Origin: an uncultured Oxalobacteraceae bacterium
GTDB lineage: Bacteria > Pseudomonadota > Gammaproteobacteria > Burkholderiales > Burkholderiaceae_D
Direction of reading: 5' to 3'
DNA length: 64,000 bases
Assembly (NCBI GenBank): GCA_903893945.1
Contig: CAITOF010000048.1
Span: 1 to 64,000 of the forward strand
The translations under genes were made by a program, and so were the position numbers. This document shows positions 50,168 through 59,065 of this stretch, one piece after another (position 1 is the first letter of the stretch; each line of letters begins with the position of its first letter). Below the pieces are notes generated by a model. It saw nothing but the letters and a program-made list of their open reading frames with translations. It was not told the origin of the DNA and did no database searches.

Positions 50168-50980
50168 CTATTTCACCATGGCTTTGATGGTTGGCCACAG
50201 GCGGCGCGAAATCGGCAACCGGTCCCTGCAGTCGCGCAACAGAACCAGCCACGCTTCCGACATCTTCCCGGTTTGTTCGTCGAGCTCCATGCCGCGTTCC
50301 ACGCCCGCCAGGGCCGAGCGCGCGATCAGGGTGTTGCGGTGAATACGGACAAACACGCCCGGCAGCTCAATTTCAATCGCCTGCAGGGACTCTTCAATCA
50401 GGTACTGCTGCTGTACGGTGTGCAGGGTCAGGTATTTCTGTTCAGCCTTGATGTACACCACATCACTGACAGGAACCAGCAGAATCCGGCCCCGCTCCAT
50501 GACGGAAAAAAACTGGCGTTGCGATGACAGCAGGGAGGTGACAGGGGCATCTTCGGCTGACTGGTCAGGCGAAGTCTCGGCTGCTTCATTGAGTTTTTCA
50601 CGTAATCGGACCGCGCGCAGAATTGCCTCCTCAAGGCGTTGGGCGCGTACCGGTTTCAGTAAATAGTCAAATGCGTGCACTTCAAATGCTTTCAGTGCGT
50701 ACGTATCATGGGCTGATACAAAAATGATCGTCGGTTCTTTCCCGGTCGATGAATTCTGCAACATGTGCTGTGCCAGTTCGATGCCATTCATTCCCGGCAT
50801 CTGTACATCGAGCAGGACGATGTCCGGGCGCGACGCGGCAATGCCATCCAGCGCGGCCTGCGCATGGTCGGACTCACCCACCACCCGGGTCGGGCAGTGG
50901 ACAGCGATATCGGACAATAAAGTGCGCATCCGGCTTCGGGCCGGGGCTTCGTCATCAACTATGAAAATGGCAGGAATCAT
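50168..50980 (-). CDS. LytTR-family response regulator (AlgR-like)
   Basis: A 270-residue regulator: receiver domain (Asp9/Asp10, phosphoacceptor Asp58 in LLDVQMPGMNG, Lys109 in LLKPV), a linker rich in Glu and Asp, and a C-terminal LytTR DNA-binding domain (ILLVPVSDVVYIKAEQKYLTL, in part: SDVVYIKAEQKYL; HRNTLIA). It lies 12 bases downstream of the LytS/AlgZ-like kinase and argH is divergent from that kinase, exactly the argH-algZ-algR layout of pseudomonads and Burkholderiales. AlgR-type proteins regulate pili, surface polysaccharide and motility. Confidence 0.93.
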   Translation of the reverse strand: MIPAIFIVDDEAPARSRMRTLLSDIAVHCPTRVVGESDHAQAALDGIAASRPDIVLLDVQMPGMNGIELAQHMLQNSSTGKEPTIIFVSAHDTYALKAFEVHAFDYLLKPVRAQRLEEAILRAVRLREKLNEAAETSPDQSAEDAPVTSLLSSQRQFFSVMERGRILLVPVSDVVYIKAEQKYLTLHTVQQQYLIEESLQAIEIELPGVFVRIHRNTLIARSALAGVERGMELDEQTGKMSEAWLVLLRDCRDRLPISRRLWPTIKAMVK

Positions 50981-50992
50981 CGGGACGGGTTC

Positions 50993-52114
50993 CTAGTTGG
51001 GTCGTTTCGCGTGGCGTCGATCTATGGACGGATCACGCTCTGTGATTTGGTGCGGCATTTTGGCAAACGGAAAACTCAGCCTGACCTGAAATTGCCTTCC
51101 TTCGACAGCCGCAACAAAATCGGATTCAACGTCATACAGCAATGTCAGCCGTTGGCGGATATTGGTCAGCGCCATCTGGTTGCCCTTGCTTTCATGATCT
51201 GCATGATACGGGTTTTCAATCACGATCAGAATACGGTCAGAACTGCGGCTGATTTTTATCGTAATGACTGATTGCGCTTCAGACGGCTCAACGCCATGAT
51301 GGACTGCATTTTCGATCAGCGGTTGCAATAACAGACTGGCAATTTGTGCCTGCTGAATATCCTGCTCACTGAAATGCGTAATGTCCCATTCGACTTTTAA
51401 ACGGTCCCCCAACCGGATCTGCTCGATGGACAGATATTGCCGGCACAACTGAATTTCCTCGCTCAGGCTTGACACACCGCGGGTATCGCGCATCAGAACC
51501 CGAAACAGGTCGGCCAGATCTTCCAGTGCCGATTCAGCCCGTTGCGGTTCGGTGCGTATCAGCGACAGTACCGCATTAATGCTGTTAAACAGAAAATGGG
51601 GCCGGATCCGCGCCTGTAATGCCTGTAATTTCGCCTCGCCCAGCGCCGGGGAAAAAGCACGGGCGCGCAATTCGAAATAATGCTGAAAAATCATGCCGCC
51701 CGAAGCGGACAGTATGCTTAACGACACGATACTGGTATGCAGCAGATCCGCCAGCAGCCAGGAATAACCGGAAATCAGTTTCGATATGGCAATGGCAATC
51801 AGCGCCGGGGTAATCCCGCACAGTGAACGTTGCAACCACAGCGGAAATTGCTGCACCAGGGCGACTTTTCGCAATCCACAAAGCATCAATAACGATAAAA
51901 TACAGATGGTTTCGACGATCATTGCCGAATTAAAAAATGCCCCTGAGGCACTGAACAGATCCTGACTTTGCGCCCAAATACCACAAAAAACCGCCCCATT
52001 GGTGGTCACCAATACCCGGTAAATCACGCCGATGTTGCAACAATCGGGGATCACCGAGGAAACCGCCGTGGGCGTCGCGGCAAGCTTAACCAGCTTCAAG
52101 TGCTTTATAATCAT
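50993..52114 (-). CDS. LytS/AlgZ-type sensor histidine kinase
   Basis: A 373-residue kinase of the His_kinase family found with LytTR regulators. Several hydrophobic segments (about 30-50, 60-82, 98-118, 122-145) form the membrane part. The phosphoacceptor is His173 in RPHFLFNSINAVLSL, and the N-box LIENAVHHGVEP and G-boxes follow. It is divergent from argH across 58 bases. The partner is the LytTR regulator immediately downstream. Confidence 0.92.
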   Translation of the reverse strand: MIIKHLKLVKLAATPTAVSSVIPDCCNIGVIYRVLVTTNGAVFCGIWAQSQDLFSASGAFFNSAMIVETICILSLLMLCGLRKVALVQQFPLWLQRSLCGITPALIAIAISKLISGYSWLLADLLHTSIVSLSILSASGGMIFQHYFELRARAFSPALGEAKLQALQARIRPHFLFNSINAVLSLIRTEPQRAESALEDLADLFRVLMRDTRGVSSLSEEIQLCRQYLSIEQIRLGDRLKVEWDITHFSEQDIQQAQIASLLLQPLIENAVHHGVEPSEAQSVITIKISRSSDRILIVIENPYHADHESKGNQMALTNIRQRLTLLYDVESDFVAAVEGRQFQVRLSFPFAKMPHQITERDPSIDRRHAKRPN

Positions 52115-52172
52115 GTAATTCCCGACTGTTAGCGAATTTTTAACCGAACCGCCTTTAACTATAGCCTTTATT

Positions 52173-53564
52173 ATGACTTCACAATTTACTAAAAAAAACG
52201 AAGCCTGGTCGGCACGTTTTTCCGAACCGGTCTCCGATCTGGTGAAACGCTATACGGCGTCTGTGTTCTTTGACAAACGACTGGCCCAGGTCGATATACA
52301 GGGTTCTCTCGCACACGCTGAAATGTTGTGCTTTAAAGAAATAATCAGTCAAGCAGATTATGCCGAAATTGTGCGTGGTATGACACAAATTTCCGCCGAG
52401 ATCAGTTCCAACCGCTTCAATTGGCAACTGGATCTGGAAGATGTCCACTTAAATATTGAAAAACGCCTAACTGAAATTGTGGGGGATGCGGGCAAACGCC
52501 TGCACACCGGGCGGTCCCGAAATGACCAGGTCGCTACCGATATCCGCCTTTATATTCGCGGGGCGATTGACGATATCACCGGTTTATTGCGTCAATTTCG
52601 CCTGGCGTTACTTGATCTGGCCGAGCAGCATGCTGACACCATCATGCCGGGTTTTACCCATATGCAAGTGGCCCAACCGATTACGTTTGGTCACCATATG
52701 CTGGCTTACGTCGAGATGTTCGGGCGCGATGCTGAACGCATGGCAGACTGTCGCAAACGCGTCAACCGGCTCCCGTTAGGCGCCGCCGCGCTGGCCGGAA
52801 CCACCTTCCCGATCGACCGGGAGCGTGTTGCGGCCGCCCTTCAGTTTGACGCGGTATGCACCAACTCCCTGGATGCCGTCTCGGATCGCGATTTTGCGAT
52901 TGAGTTCTGCGCGGCTGCCGCCCTGATCATGACCCACATTTCGCGCATGTCCGAGGAACTGGTTATCTGGATGAGTCCCCGTATCGGTTTCATCGACATC
53001 GCCGACCGCTTCTGCACCGGCTCGTCTATCATGCCGCAAAAGAAGAATCCGGACGTCCCCGAGCTCGCCCGTGGCAAAACCGGGCGTGTCAACGGCCATC
53101 TGATCGCCCTCCTGACACTGATGAAAGGTCAGCCACTGGCCTACAACAAGGATAACCAGGAAGACAAGGAACCCCTGTTCGATACGGTCGATACGGTCGT
53201 TGATACCCTGCGCATTTTTGCGGAGATGGCCAAAGGCATCAGCGTGAAACCGGAGGCCATGCGTCAGGCCGCGCTTCAGGGCTACGCCACGGCAACCGAC
53301 CTGGCCGATTACCTGGTTAAAAAAGGACTACCGTTCCGTGACGCTCATGAAGCGGTCGCGCATGCGGTAAAAACATGCGTCAGCAAGGGCTGCGATCTGA
53401 GCGAACTGTCACTGGACGACCTACGTGCGTTTTCCAGCCTGATCGAGAACGATATTTTTGCCGTACTGACACTGGAAGGCTCTGTGGCAGCACGTGACCA
53501 TCTGGGAGGAACCGCACCCGCGCAGGTGCGCGCCGCGATCCATCGCTGGCGCACCGAGTTATAG
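52173..53564 (+). CDS. argH: Argininosuccinate lyase
   Basis: A 463-residue fumarase-superfamily enzyme that splits argininosuccinate into arginine and fumarate, the last step of arginine synthesis. The signature [12 protein letters not shown] carries the catalytic Ser and the flexible loop; [13 protein letters not shown] and TVDTVVDTL are also conserved. It ends 7 bases from the convergent binding-protein gene. Arginine is also a building block of cyanophycin, made by genes 6 kb away, although the argH-algZ neighbourhood is older than that link. Confidence 0.98.
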   Translation: MTSQFTKKNEAWSARFSEPVSDLVKRYTASVFFDKRLAQVDIQGSLAHAEMLCFKEIISQADYAEIVRGMTQISAEISSNRFNWQLDLEDVHLNIEKRLTEIVGDAGKRLHTGRSRNDQVATDIRLYIRGAIDDITGLLRQFRLALLDLAEQHADTIMPGFTHMQVAQPITFGHHMLAYVEMFGRDAERMADCRKRVNRLPLGAAALAGTTFPIDRERVAAALQFDAVCTNSLDAVSDRDFAIEFCAAAALIMTHISRMSEELVIWMSPRIGFIDIADRFCTGSSIMPQKKNPDVPELARGKTGRVNGHLIALLTLMKGQPLAYNKDNQEDKEPLFDTVDTVVDTLRIFAEMAKGISVKPEAMRQAALQGYATATDLADYLVKKGLPFRDAHEAVAHAVKTCVSKGCDLSELSLDDLRAFSSLIENDIFAVLTLEGSVAARDHLGGTAPAQVRAAIHRWRTEL

Positions 53565-53571
53565 GCGGAAT

Positions 53572-54711
53572 TTAATAGCTGGTGAGCGATTCCGGAGCAC
53601 CATTGTGAAAATGGTAAATGGTCACGACCGATTGCGATAAGTCGTGATGAGCATCAAATTCATAGGTACCGACAACACCCTTGAACTTTATTTTTTCCAG
53701 CGCCGGCAGGTACTGTTGCGGTTCCACCGAATTCGCGTGCTTCATCGCTTCGGCTATCAGCATCATGCCATCGTAAAAAGCCACCGCATAAGTTTCGGGA
53801 GGGCGATTGAAGCGTTTTTTATAGTCGTCCGCAAACGATTTGCCGGCATCCAGTTTATCAAGCAGTGCGCCCCCTTCCGTGCAATACACCTGGTCGGTGA
53901 TGGCGTCACCGGCCAACCGGCCCATCTGCGGGGCACAGATACCATCGCTGCCCAACAACAGAGTCTGCATTTTCAGCTGCTTCATCTGGCGGACCATGGG
54001 CCCGGCCTGCGCAGCGTAACCCGCATAAAAAATGGCGTCGGGATTCTTCGGTTTGATCCGGGTCAGGATGGCCATGAAATCAGAGGCCTTATCGCTGGTG
54101 TAATCATTACTGACAACCGTCAATCCGTTCGCTCGGGCCACTTTGGCGAACTCCGTGGCCAATCCCTGCCCGTAGGCAGTGCGATCATCTATAATCGCGA
54201 CCGTTCTGATTTTCAGTTCCCGCGCGGCATACAATGCGATTTTTCCACCGAGCTGGCTGTCATTCGCGGCGATCCGGAACACCGTTTTGTAACCGTGTAA
54301 GGTCACCGAGGGGTTGGACGAGACAGTCGCCATAACGATACCCGCAGCGTCGTAAATTCGCGACGCAGGGATGGAGATGCCGGAATTGTACGGACCGATT
54401 ACGGCCTTCACACCGGCGTCAACCAGTTTCTGGGCCACCTGCACGCCCGTTGCCGGGTCGCCCTGATCGTCTTCCATAATGACGTGAAACAGAATCTTTT
54501 TACCGCCAATAACGATGCCCTGCGCATTCAGATGCTCTATGGCCAGAATCAGTCCGCCCTGGTTATCGAGCCCGGCAGACGCCTGCGGCCCCGACAGCGG
54601 ACTGCTGAAGCCGATATTGACTGTTTGAACCTGTTGCGCCGGTGACGGTATGGAAACAGCCAGGGCCACCGTGGTGAAAAGTGCTGCGCAGATCCGGTTA
54701 AAATTTTTCAT
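53572..54711 (-). CDS. Branched-chain amino-acid-type ABC substrate-binding protein
   Basis: A 379-residue periplasmic binding protein of the LivJ/type I fold family. A clear signal peptide (residues 1-25, cut near SPAQQ) is followed by VNIGFSSPLSGPQASAGLDNQGG (in part: IGFSSPLSGPQA) and the TVSSNPSVT ligand-binding region. Ligands of the family include branched-chain and other amino acids or amides. No permease or ATPase of the Liv type is adjacent, so it is an orphan in this window. It follows the BrkB-type gene by 22 bases. Confidence 0.92.
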   Translation of the reverse strand: MKNFNRICAALFTTVALAVSIPSPAQQVQTVNIGFSSPLSGPQASAGLDNQGGLILAIEHLNAQGIVIGGKKILFHVIMEDDQGDPATGVQVAQKLVDAGVKAVIGPYNSGISIPASRIYDAAGIVMATVSSNPSVTLHGYKTVFRIAANDSQLGGKIALYAARELKIRTVAIIDDRTAYGQGLATEFAKVARANGLTVVSNDYTSDKASDFMAILTRIKPKNPDAIFYAGYAAQAGPMVRQMKQLKMQTLLLGSDGICAPQMGRLAGDAITDQVYCTEGGALLDKLDAGKSFADDYKKRFNRPPETYAVAFYDGMMLIAEAMKHANSVEPQQYLPALEKIKFKGVVGTYEFDAHHDLSQSVVTIYHFHNGAPESLTSY

Positions 54712-54733
54712 GTGCGGTGTTCCAGTTATTTCC

Positions 54734-56026
54734 TTATAACTTCTTGGCCAAAAAATAGTCTTCCAACGATTCCTGCAAACCTGCTTCTATGGCAGTTTCA
54801 ATTTTTTTGCTCAATCGGGCATCCGACTGCGATTCAAACACAAAAACCCGGTACACCTGGGACAGCATGATGGTCGCCGGGTTGGCCAGCATCACCCACC
54901 AATCCGACCCGGGCAGTGGTGTTGTCTTTTTTGCGACGAGCTGATCGCCCTGCAAACGTCCAACCCAGCCGGCGCGGGTCATCTGGGTCAGCAGACTTTC
55001 AATTTCATCAAACCCCAGCCGGGTTTTTTCACGGATATCCCAGCTCGATAGGGCTGCATTGGTCGAACGGTTGCGCGCGTTACAGAGCGTCTCGAGCAGC
55101 GTGATGGCATCAACAAAGCGGCTACCCGGTTTCGGTACGTGCCACCAGCGTTCATATTTGACAATGGGCAGCGACGCGGCAATCACTGCCCCGAACAGGG
55201 TAATCAGCCAGGAGGTGTAAATCCAGATCAGGAATATCGGAATGACGGCAATGGCGCCGTACACAATGGTGTAAGTCGGAATATGCGTCACAAACGATGC
55301 GAAGATGCGCTTGGCAATTTCAAACAGGATCCCTGCCACCAGACCACCCCAGGCAGCGTCGCGCCAATCAATGGTCCGGTTTGGCACAAATATGTACAGC
55401 AGACTGTAGGCACAGGTTGACAGCGCGATCGACGCGCCGGTGTATAAAATCTTGCTGCCCGGGATCGCGCCAACCACATCGGAGGTCGCGGCAAAAACGT
55501 ACGAGGTCGCGGTCAGCGATACGCCCATCAGGAAAGGCGCCAGTGTAATCAGCGCCCAGAATACCATCATGCGTTTCAGGATCGGGCGCTTCTGTTTTAC
55601 CCGCCAGATCTGGTTGAACACCTTTTCTATGGTGGCCAGCGTAACGATCGATGTCACCATCAACGCCACCGCGCCAACCGCTGAAAGACGGGTGGCTTTG
55701 GCGGAAAACTGGTTCAGGTAGTCGAGGATCGTGGTGGAAATGGTCTTGGGCATCAAACTTTGGATAAAGTACGCCTCAAGCGACAGCCGAAACGTATTGA
55801 ACAGCGGGAAAACGGTGAAAATGGCCAGCGCCACCGTCAGCATGGGCACCAGGGCCAGCACCGTCGTGAAGGTCAGACTTTCGGCGACCTGGCTTAACTG
55901 CCCATCTGCAATGCGCCGCAGCGCGAAGTAAATCAGGCTGCGTATGTCAGCCGGTCGCCAGCCGAACAGACGCATTCCCTTGAGCCACGCCCTGACTTGA
56001 TTCAGATAAGGTTGCGCCAACACCAT
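54734..56026 (-). CDS. YihY/BrkB-family inner membrane protein
   Basis: A 430-residue membrane protein. The first 300 residues hold about six transmembrane helices and the family segment AESLTFTTVLALVPMLTV; the last 120 form a cytoplasmic, winged-helix-like tail. The function of the family is not settled (early names were ribonuclease BN and serum-resistance BrkB; transport or envelope roles are proposed). ATG 56026 overlaps the DUF1854 gene stop (TGATG); a GTG one codon earlier is possible. Coupling to the cyanophycin-linked genes may mean shared expression. Confidence 0.9.
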   Translation of the reverse strand: MVLAQPYLNQVRAWLKGMRLFGWRPADIRSLIYFALRRIADGQLSQVAESLTFTTVLALVPMLTVALAIFTVFPLFNTFRLSLEAYFIQSLMPKTISTTILDYLNQFSAKATRLSAVGAVALMVTSIVTLATIEKVFNQIWRVKQKRPILKRMMVFWALITLAPFLMGVSLTATSYVFAATSDVVGAIPGSKILYTGASIALSTCAYSLLYIFVPNRTIDWRDAAWGGLVAGILFEIAKRIFASFVTHIPTYTIVYGAIAVIPIFLIWIYTSWLITLFGAVIAASLPIVKYERWWHVPKPGSRFVDAITLLETLCNARNRSTNAALSSWDIREKTRLGFDEIESLLTQMTRAGWVGRLQGDQLVAKKTTPLPGSDWWVMLANPATIMLSQVYRVFVFESQSDARLSKKIETAIEAGLQESLEDYFLAKKL

Positions 56027-56490
56027 CACAGAAAACGATCCAGAATTTTTCGTCCCTGCTTGTCCAGCCCGGCGGGATGGCGGATCAGAAAATTGATGCC
56101 GTGATTGTCGGTAATCAGCAAACTGTCGCCAATCCGGCGAATGTCTTCTTCGACCCGCAACACAAAACTGGTTTCACCGCGGTCGGTATTGACCGTCCAG
56201 GTGCACGGGGTCGAAAAACTGGAGACACCGACAATACGCTCAATTTCAGGTACAAATTCCCGACCTGACAGTTCTTCCATAATCAGGTCACTGACCGGCT
56301 TTGCCAGATCGGCGAGACGGTTAATCCATGCAACTTCACGGCCATCGTTACAGACCATTGAAATATTATCCATTGGCGTCTGGATCGGAAACGCGCGTAT
56401 CGGCGTCACCCCCTCGTGGATTTCACCGTTCGCCGTCAGGATCAGTTTGCCAAAACCATTTTTGGTGAGTTCAAATTCGGTGGTTTGCAT
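56026..56490 (-). CDS. Cyanophycin-associated DUF1854 protein
   Basis: A 154-residue protein without signal or membrane helix, rich in beta strands. It starts with FELTKNGFGKLILTANGE-like sequence and contains the DUF1854 features GVTPIRAFPI, DGREVAWI and ITDNHG. Proteins of this family are consistently encoded beside cyanophycin synthetase and an ABC transporter like the one here, hence the name. The molecular role is unknown. It sits 6 bases after the transporter stop and overlaps the BrkB-type start. Confidence 0.82.
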   Translation of the reverse strand: MQTTEFELTKNGFGKLILTANGEIHEGVTPIRAFPIQTPMDNISMVCNDGREVAWINRLADLAKPVSDLIMEELSGREFVPEIERIVGVSSFSTPCTWTVNTDRGETSFVLRVEEDIRRIGDSLLITDNHGINFLIRHPAGLDKQGRKILDRFL

Positions 56491-56496
56491 CAGTTC

Positions 56497-58764
56497 TCAT
56501 CCTCCATTCGATTCAAGCAGCACGGCCGCATTGCGGGCCTGCGCCTGGTAGAGTCGGTAGTAGGCGCCCTGTTGTGCCATCAACACCTCGTGTTTGCCCT
56601 CTTCGACGACCACACCCCGGTCCATGACCACCAGTCGGTCGGCCTTGTTCAGCGTGGAAAGGCGATGTGCGATGGCGATGGTGGTTCGTCCCTTGACCAG
56701 ATTATCCAGCGCTTTCTGGATTTCTTTTTCGGTTTCGGAATCCACCGACGAGGTGGCCTCATCCATAATCAGGATACGCGGATCGATCAGCAGAGCACGG
56801 GCGATCGAAATCCGTTGCCGTTCGCCGCCTGAAAGTCCCTGACCGCGTTCACCCACCATGGAATCGTACCCCTGCGGCAGCCGCAGGATAAACTCGTGGG
56901 CATGGGCCGCCCGCGCCGCATCCATGATCTCGTCGCGGGTTGCCCCCGGCTTGCCGTAGGCGATGTTGTCGGCGATGGTGCCGAAAAACAGAAATGGTTC
57001 CTGCAAGACCAGCCCGATGTGGCGGCGATAATCCGCAATCCCGAACGAGCGGATATCGACACCGTCGAGCAGAATGGCCCCTTCTGCGACATCGTAAAAG
57101 CGGCAGATCAGGTTGACCAGGGTACTCTTGCCCGACCCGCTGTGTCCGACCAGACCGATCATTTCACCCGGTTGAATGTTCAGTGTGACACCCCGGTTCA
57201 CGGCACGATTGCCATACCGAAAACCGACTTCGCGCAGTTCTATATGCCCTTTTACACTGTCCAGTCGGACCGGATGCGCAGGCTCCGGAACACTTGAGAC
57301 ATGGTCCAGAATGTCGAAAACACGTTTGGCTGCCGATGCCGACTTCTGTGTCACCGACACTATCCGGCTCATGGAATCGAGTCGTCCGTAAAAGCGCCCC
57401 ATCAAGGCGACAAACGACACCAGAATACCCACGGTGATTTCGCCGCGCGAAATCTGCCAGATGCCAAACGCCCATACCACCAGCATGCCGATATCGGTCA
57501 GAAGGGACACCGTCGGTGAAAACAGGGACCACACCTTATTCAGGCGATCGTTGACGATCAGATTATGGCGGTTCGCCTCGTGAAACCGGTTGGCCTCACG
57601 CTGTTCCTGGGCGAAAGCCTTGACAACCCGTATCCCCGGTATGGTGTCGGCAAGCACATTGGTCACTTCACCCCAGACCCGGTCTATTTTTTCAAAGCCA
57701 TTTTTGAGACGGTCCCTGACGATGTGGATCATCCACGCAATAAAGGGCAGCGGTGCCAGCGTCACCAGTGCAAGCAGGGCATTTTCTTTTACCAGGAATG
57801 CCGCAATCATCAGCAGCATGATAATGTCCGTGGCGAAATCAAGCAGGTGCAGGGATAAAAAGACGCAGATACGGTCGGTTCCGCTGCCGATTCTTGACAT
57901 CAGGTCACCGGTTCGTTTGCCACCAAAATATTCCAGTGACAGACGCATCAGGTGTTCATACGTGGCGGTGCGCAAATCCGAGCCGATACGCTCGGAGACC
58001 AGCGCCAGTATGTAGGTCCTGAGCCAGTTCAGCAGCCAGGCAAACAGGGCCGATCCGAGCAGGCCGCCCAGATACATCGAGACCATGACCGGATCAATAT
58101 GATGGGTTTCCTGGTAGGGAATCAGTATGTCATCCAGTATCGGTCCGGTTAAATAAGGGGGCACCAGACCGGCGGCCGTTCCCAGCAGGGTCAGGATAAA
58201 ACCGATCAGCAGTCGGCCCTGATAGGGCCTGGCAAACCGCCACAATCGAAACAGTGTTCGCGTGGATGGCGGTGTATGGATAACTTTGGCACAGATCGGG
58301 CATTCATCCTGGTCGGGTTCGAGTGGTGCCTTGCAGCTTGGGCATATCAGCTGATCGGGTTCGACGATCGGTTCGCCACTGACCTGACTGTCCTGGTATA
58401 AATTGAACTGGTCCACAAAGCGGGTCGCAAGCAGATTCTGGGTCAGCGTAAACCGCCACTCGGCCAGCAGGCCGTTGGTATCGATCAGTTCCAGGTGACC
58501 AATACCCGCATGATCATGGTGATTCAGCACCAGATCGGCACGATAGTCCCAGCTCTTCCATTCAGTTTCGCCGGGAAACAGTGAAAAAATGCGGGTTTCT
58601 GTGGCAACAATGATGCCTGTTTTAAAATTCAGGCGTGCATCCAGGTCAACCTCTAACGCGGTCAGTGCGTTCTCACCTTCGGTGAGCTGATTTGCTACAA
58701 GTTCTCGCCAGGACGCCGGGAGTATGGATAAATTAAGAAGATCAGCGACTTGTTTCATTGTCAT
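56497..58764 (-). CDS. Cyanophycin-associated ABC transporter with zinc ribbon
   Basis: A 755-residue fused ABC exporter half-transporter. Residues 1-130 form an unusual N-terminal domain, followed by a zinc ribbon with Cys141, 144, 155 and 158 (CPSCKAPLEPDQDECPIC), a six-helix transmembrane domain, and an ATPase domain with Walker A GHSGSGKST, signature LSGGERQRISIARAL, Walker B ILIMDEATSS and the H-loop AHRLS. It would form a dimer in the inner membrane. Its cargo is unknown; the setting suggests a link to cyanophycin or its dipeptide. The start at 58764 has GGAG at a slightly long distance; further upstream starts would give an unconserved leader. Confidence 0.88.
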   Translation of the reverse strand: MTMKQVADLLNLSILPASWRELVANQLTEGENALTALEVDLDARLNFKTGIIVATETRIFSLFPGETEWKSWDYRADLVLNHHDHAGIGHLELIDTNGLLAEWRFTLTQNLLATRFVDQFNLYQDSQVSGEPIVEPDQLICPSCKAPLEPDQDECPICAKVIHTPPSTRTLFRLWRFARPYQGRLLIGFILTLLGTAAGLVPPYLTGPILDDILIPYQETHHIDPVMVSMYLGGLLGSALFAWLLNWLRTYILALVSERIGSDLRTATYEHLMRLSLEYFGGKRTGDLMSRIGSGTDRICVFLSLHLLDFATDIIMLLMIAAFLVKENALLALVTLAPLPFIAWMIHIVRDRLKNGFEKIDRVWGEVTNVLADTIPGIRVVKAFAQEQREANRFHEANRHNLIVNDRLNKVWSLFSPTVSLLTDIGMLVVWAFGIWQISRGEITVGILVSFVALMGRFYGRLDSMSRIVSVTQKSASAAKRVFDILDHVSSVPEPAHPVRLDSVKGHIELREVGFRYGNRAVNRGVTLNIQPGEMIGLVGHSGSGKSTLVNLICRFYDVAEGAILLDGVDIRSFGIADYRRHIGLVLQEPFLFFGTIADNIAYGKPGATRDEIMDAARAAHAHEFILRLPQGYDSMVGERGQGLSGGERQRISIARALLIDPRILIMDEATSSVDSETEKEIQKALDNLVKGRTTIAIAHRLSTLNKADRLVVMDRGVVVEEGKHEVLMAQQGAYYRLYQAQARNAAVLLESNGG

Positions 58765-59065
58765 TGTTTCGTGTGCTCCAGGGTTCCATCTGCAAAATGA
58801 CAGGTGATGGCTATAAAAGTGAAATGAAAATTTTAAATTTATGAATAGACGTAGCGCCAAAGTTGCTGTTTGCGGTATTCTATTTCATTAAATTACCCGC
58901 TTTCACTGAACTTCACACCTCGAATTATAATTCTGGCAGTATACAATAGAAGAAGCGAATCGAAGCAGCATTGGACAAACGTGGGCATGGCGCATTGGCG
59001 TTACCACTGTAAATACTGGATGTAGTCGGGTAATCCTGCCCCAAATGTTGGCGAAAATAAAATAA
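58765..59065. other. Divergent control region of the cyanophycin locus
   Basis: This 301-base AT-rich stretch separates the ABC transporter gene from the cphA pair and must hold promoters for both. It contains a perfect 12-base palindrome GAATTATAATTC (58922-58933), which includes a consensus minus-10 box in both directions, and the promoter listed separately. No gene is seen. Confidence 0.45.
58902..58931 (+). promoter_or_regulatory. Candidate promoter of the cyanophycin synthetase genes
   Basis: TTCACT (58902-58907, four of six) and TATAAT (58926-58931, perfect) are separated by 18 bases. Transcription would begin near 58938, giving a leader of about 128 bases before the start at 59066. 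Confidence 0.45.
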
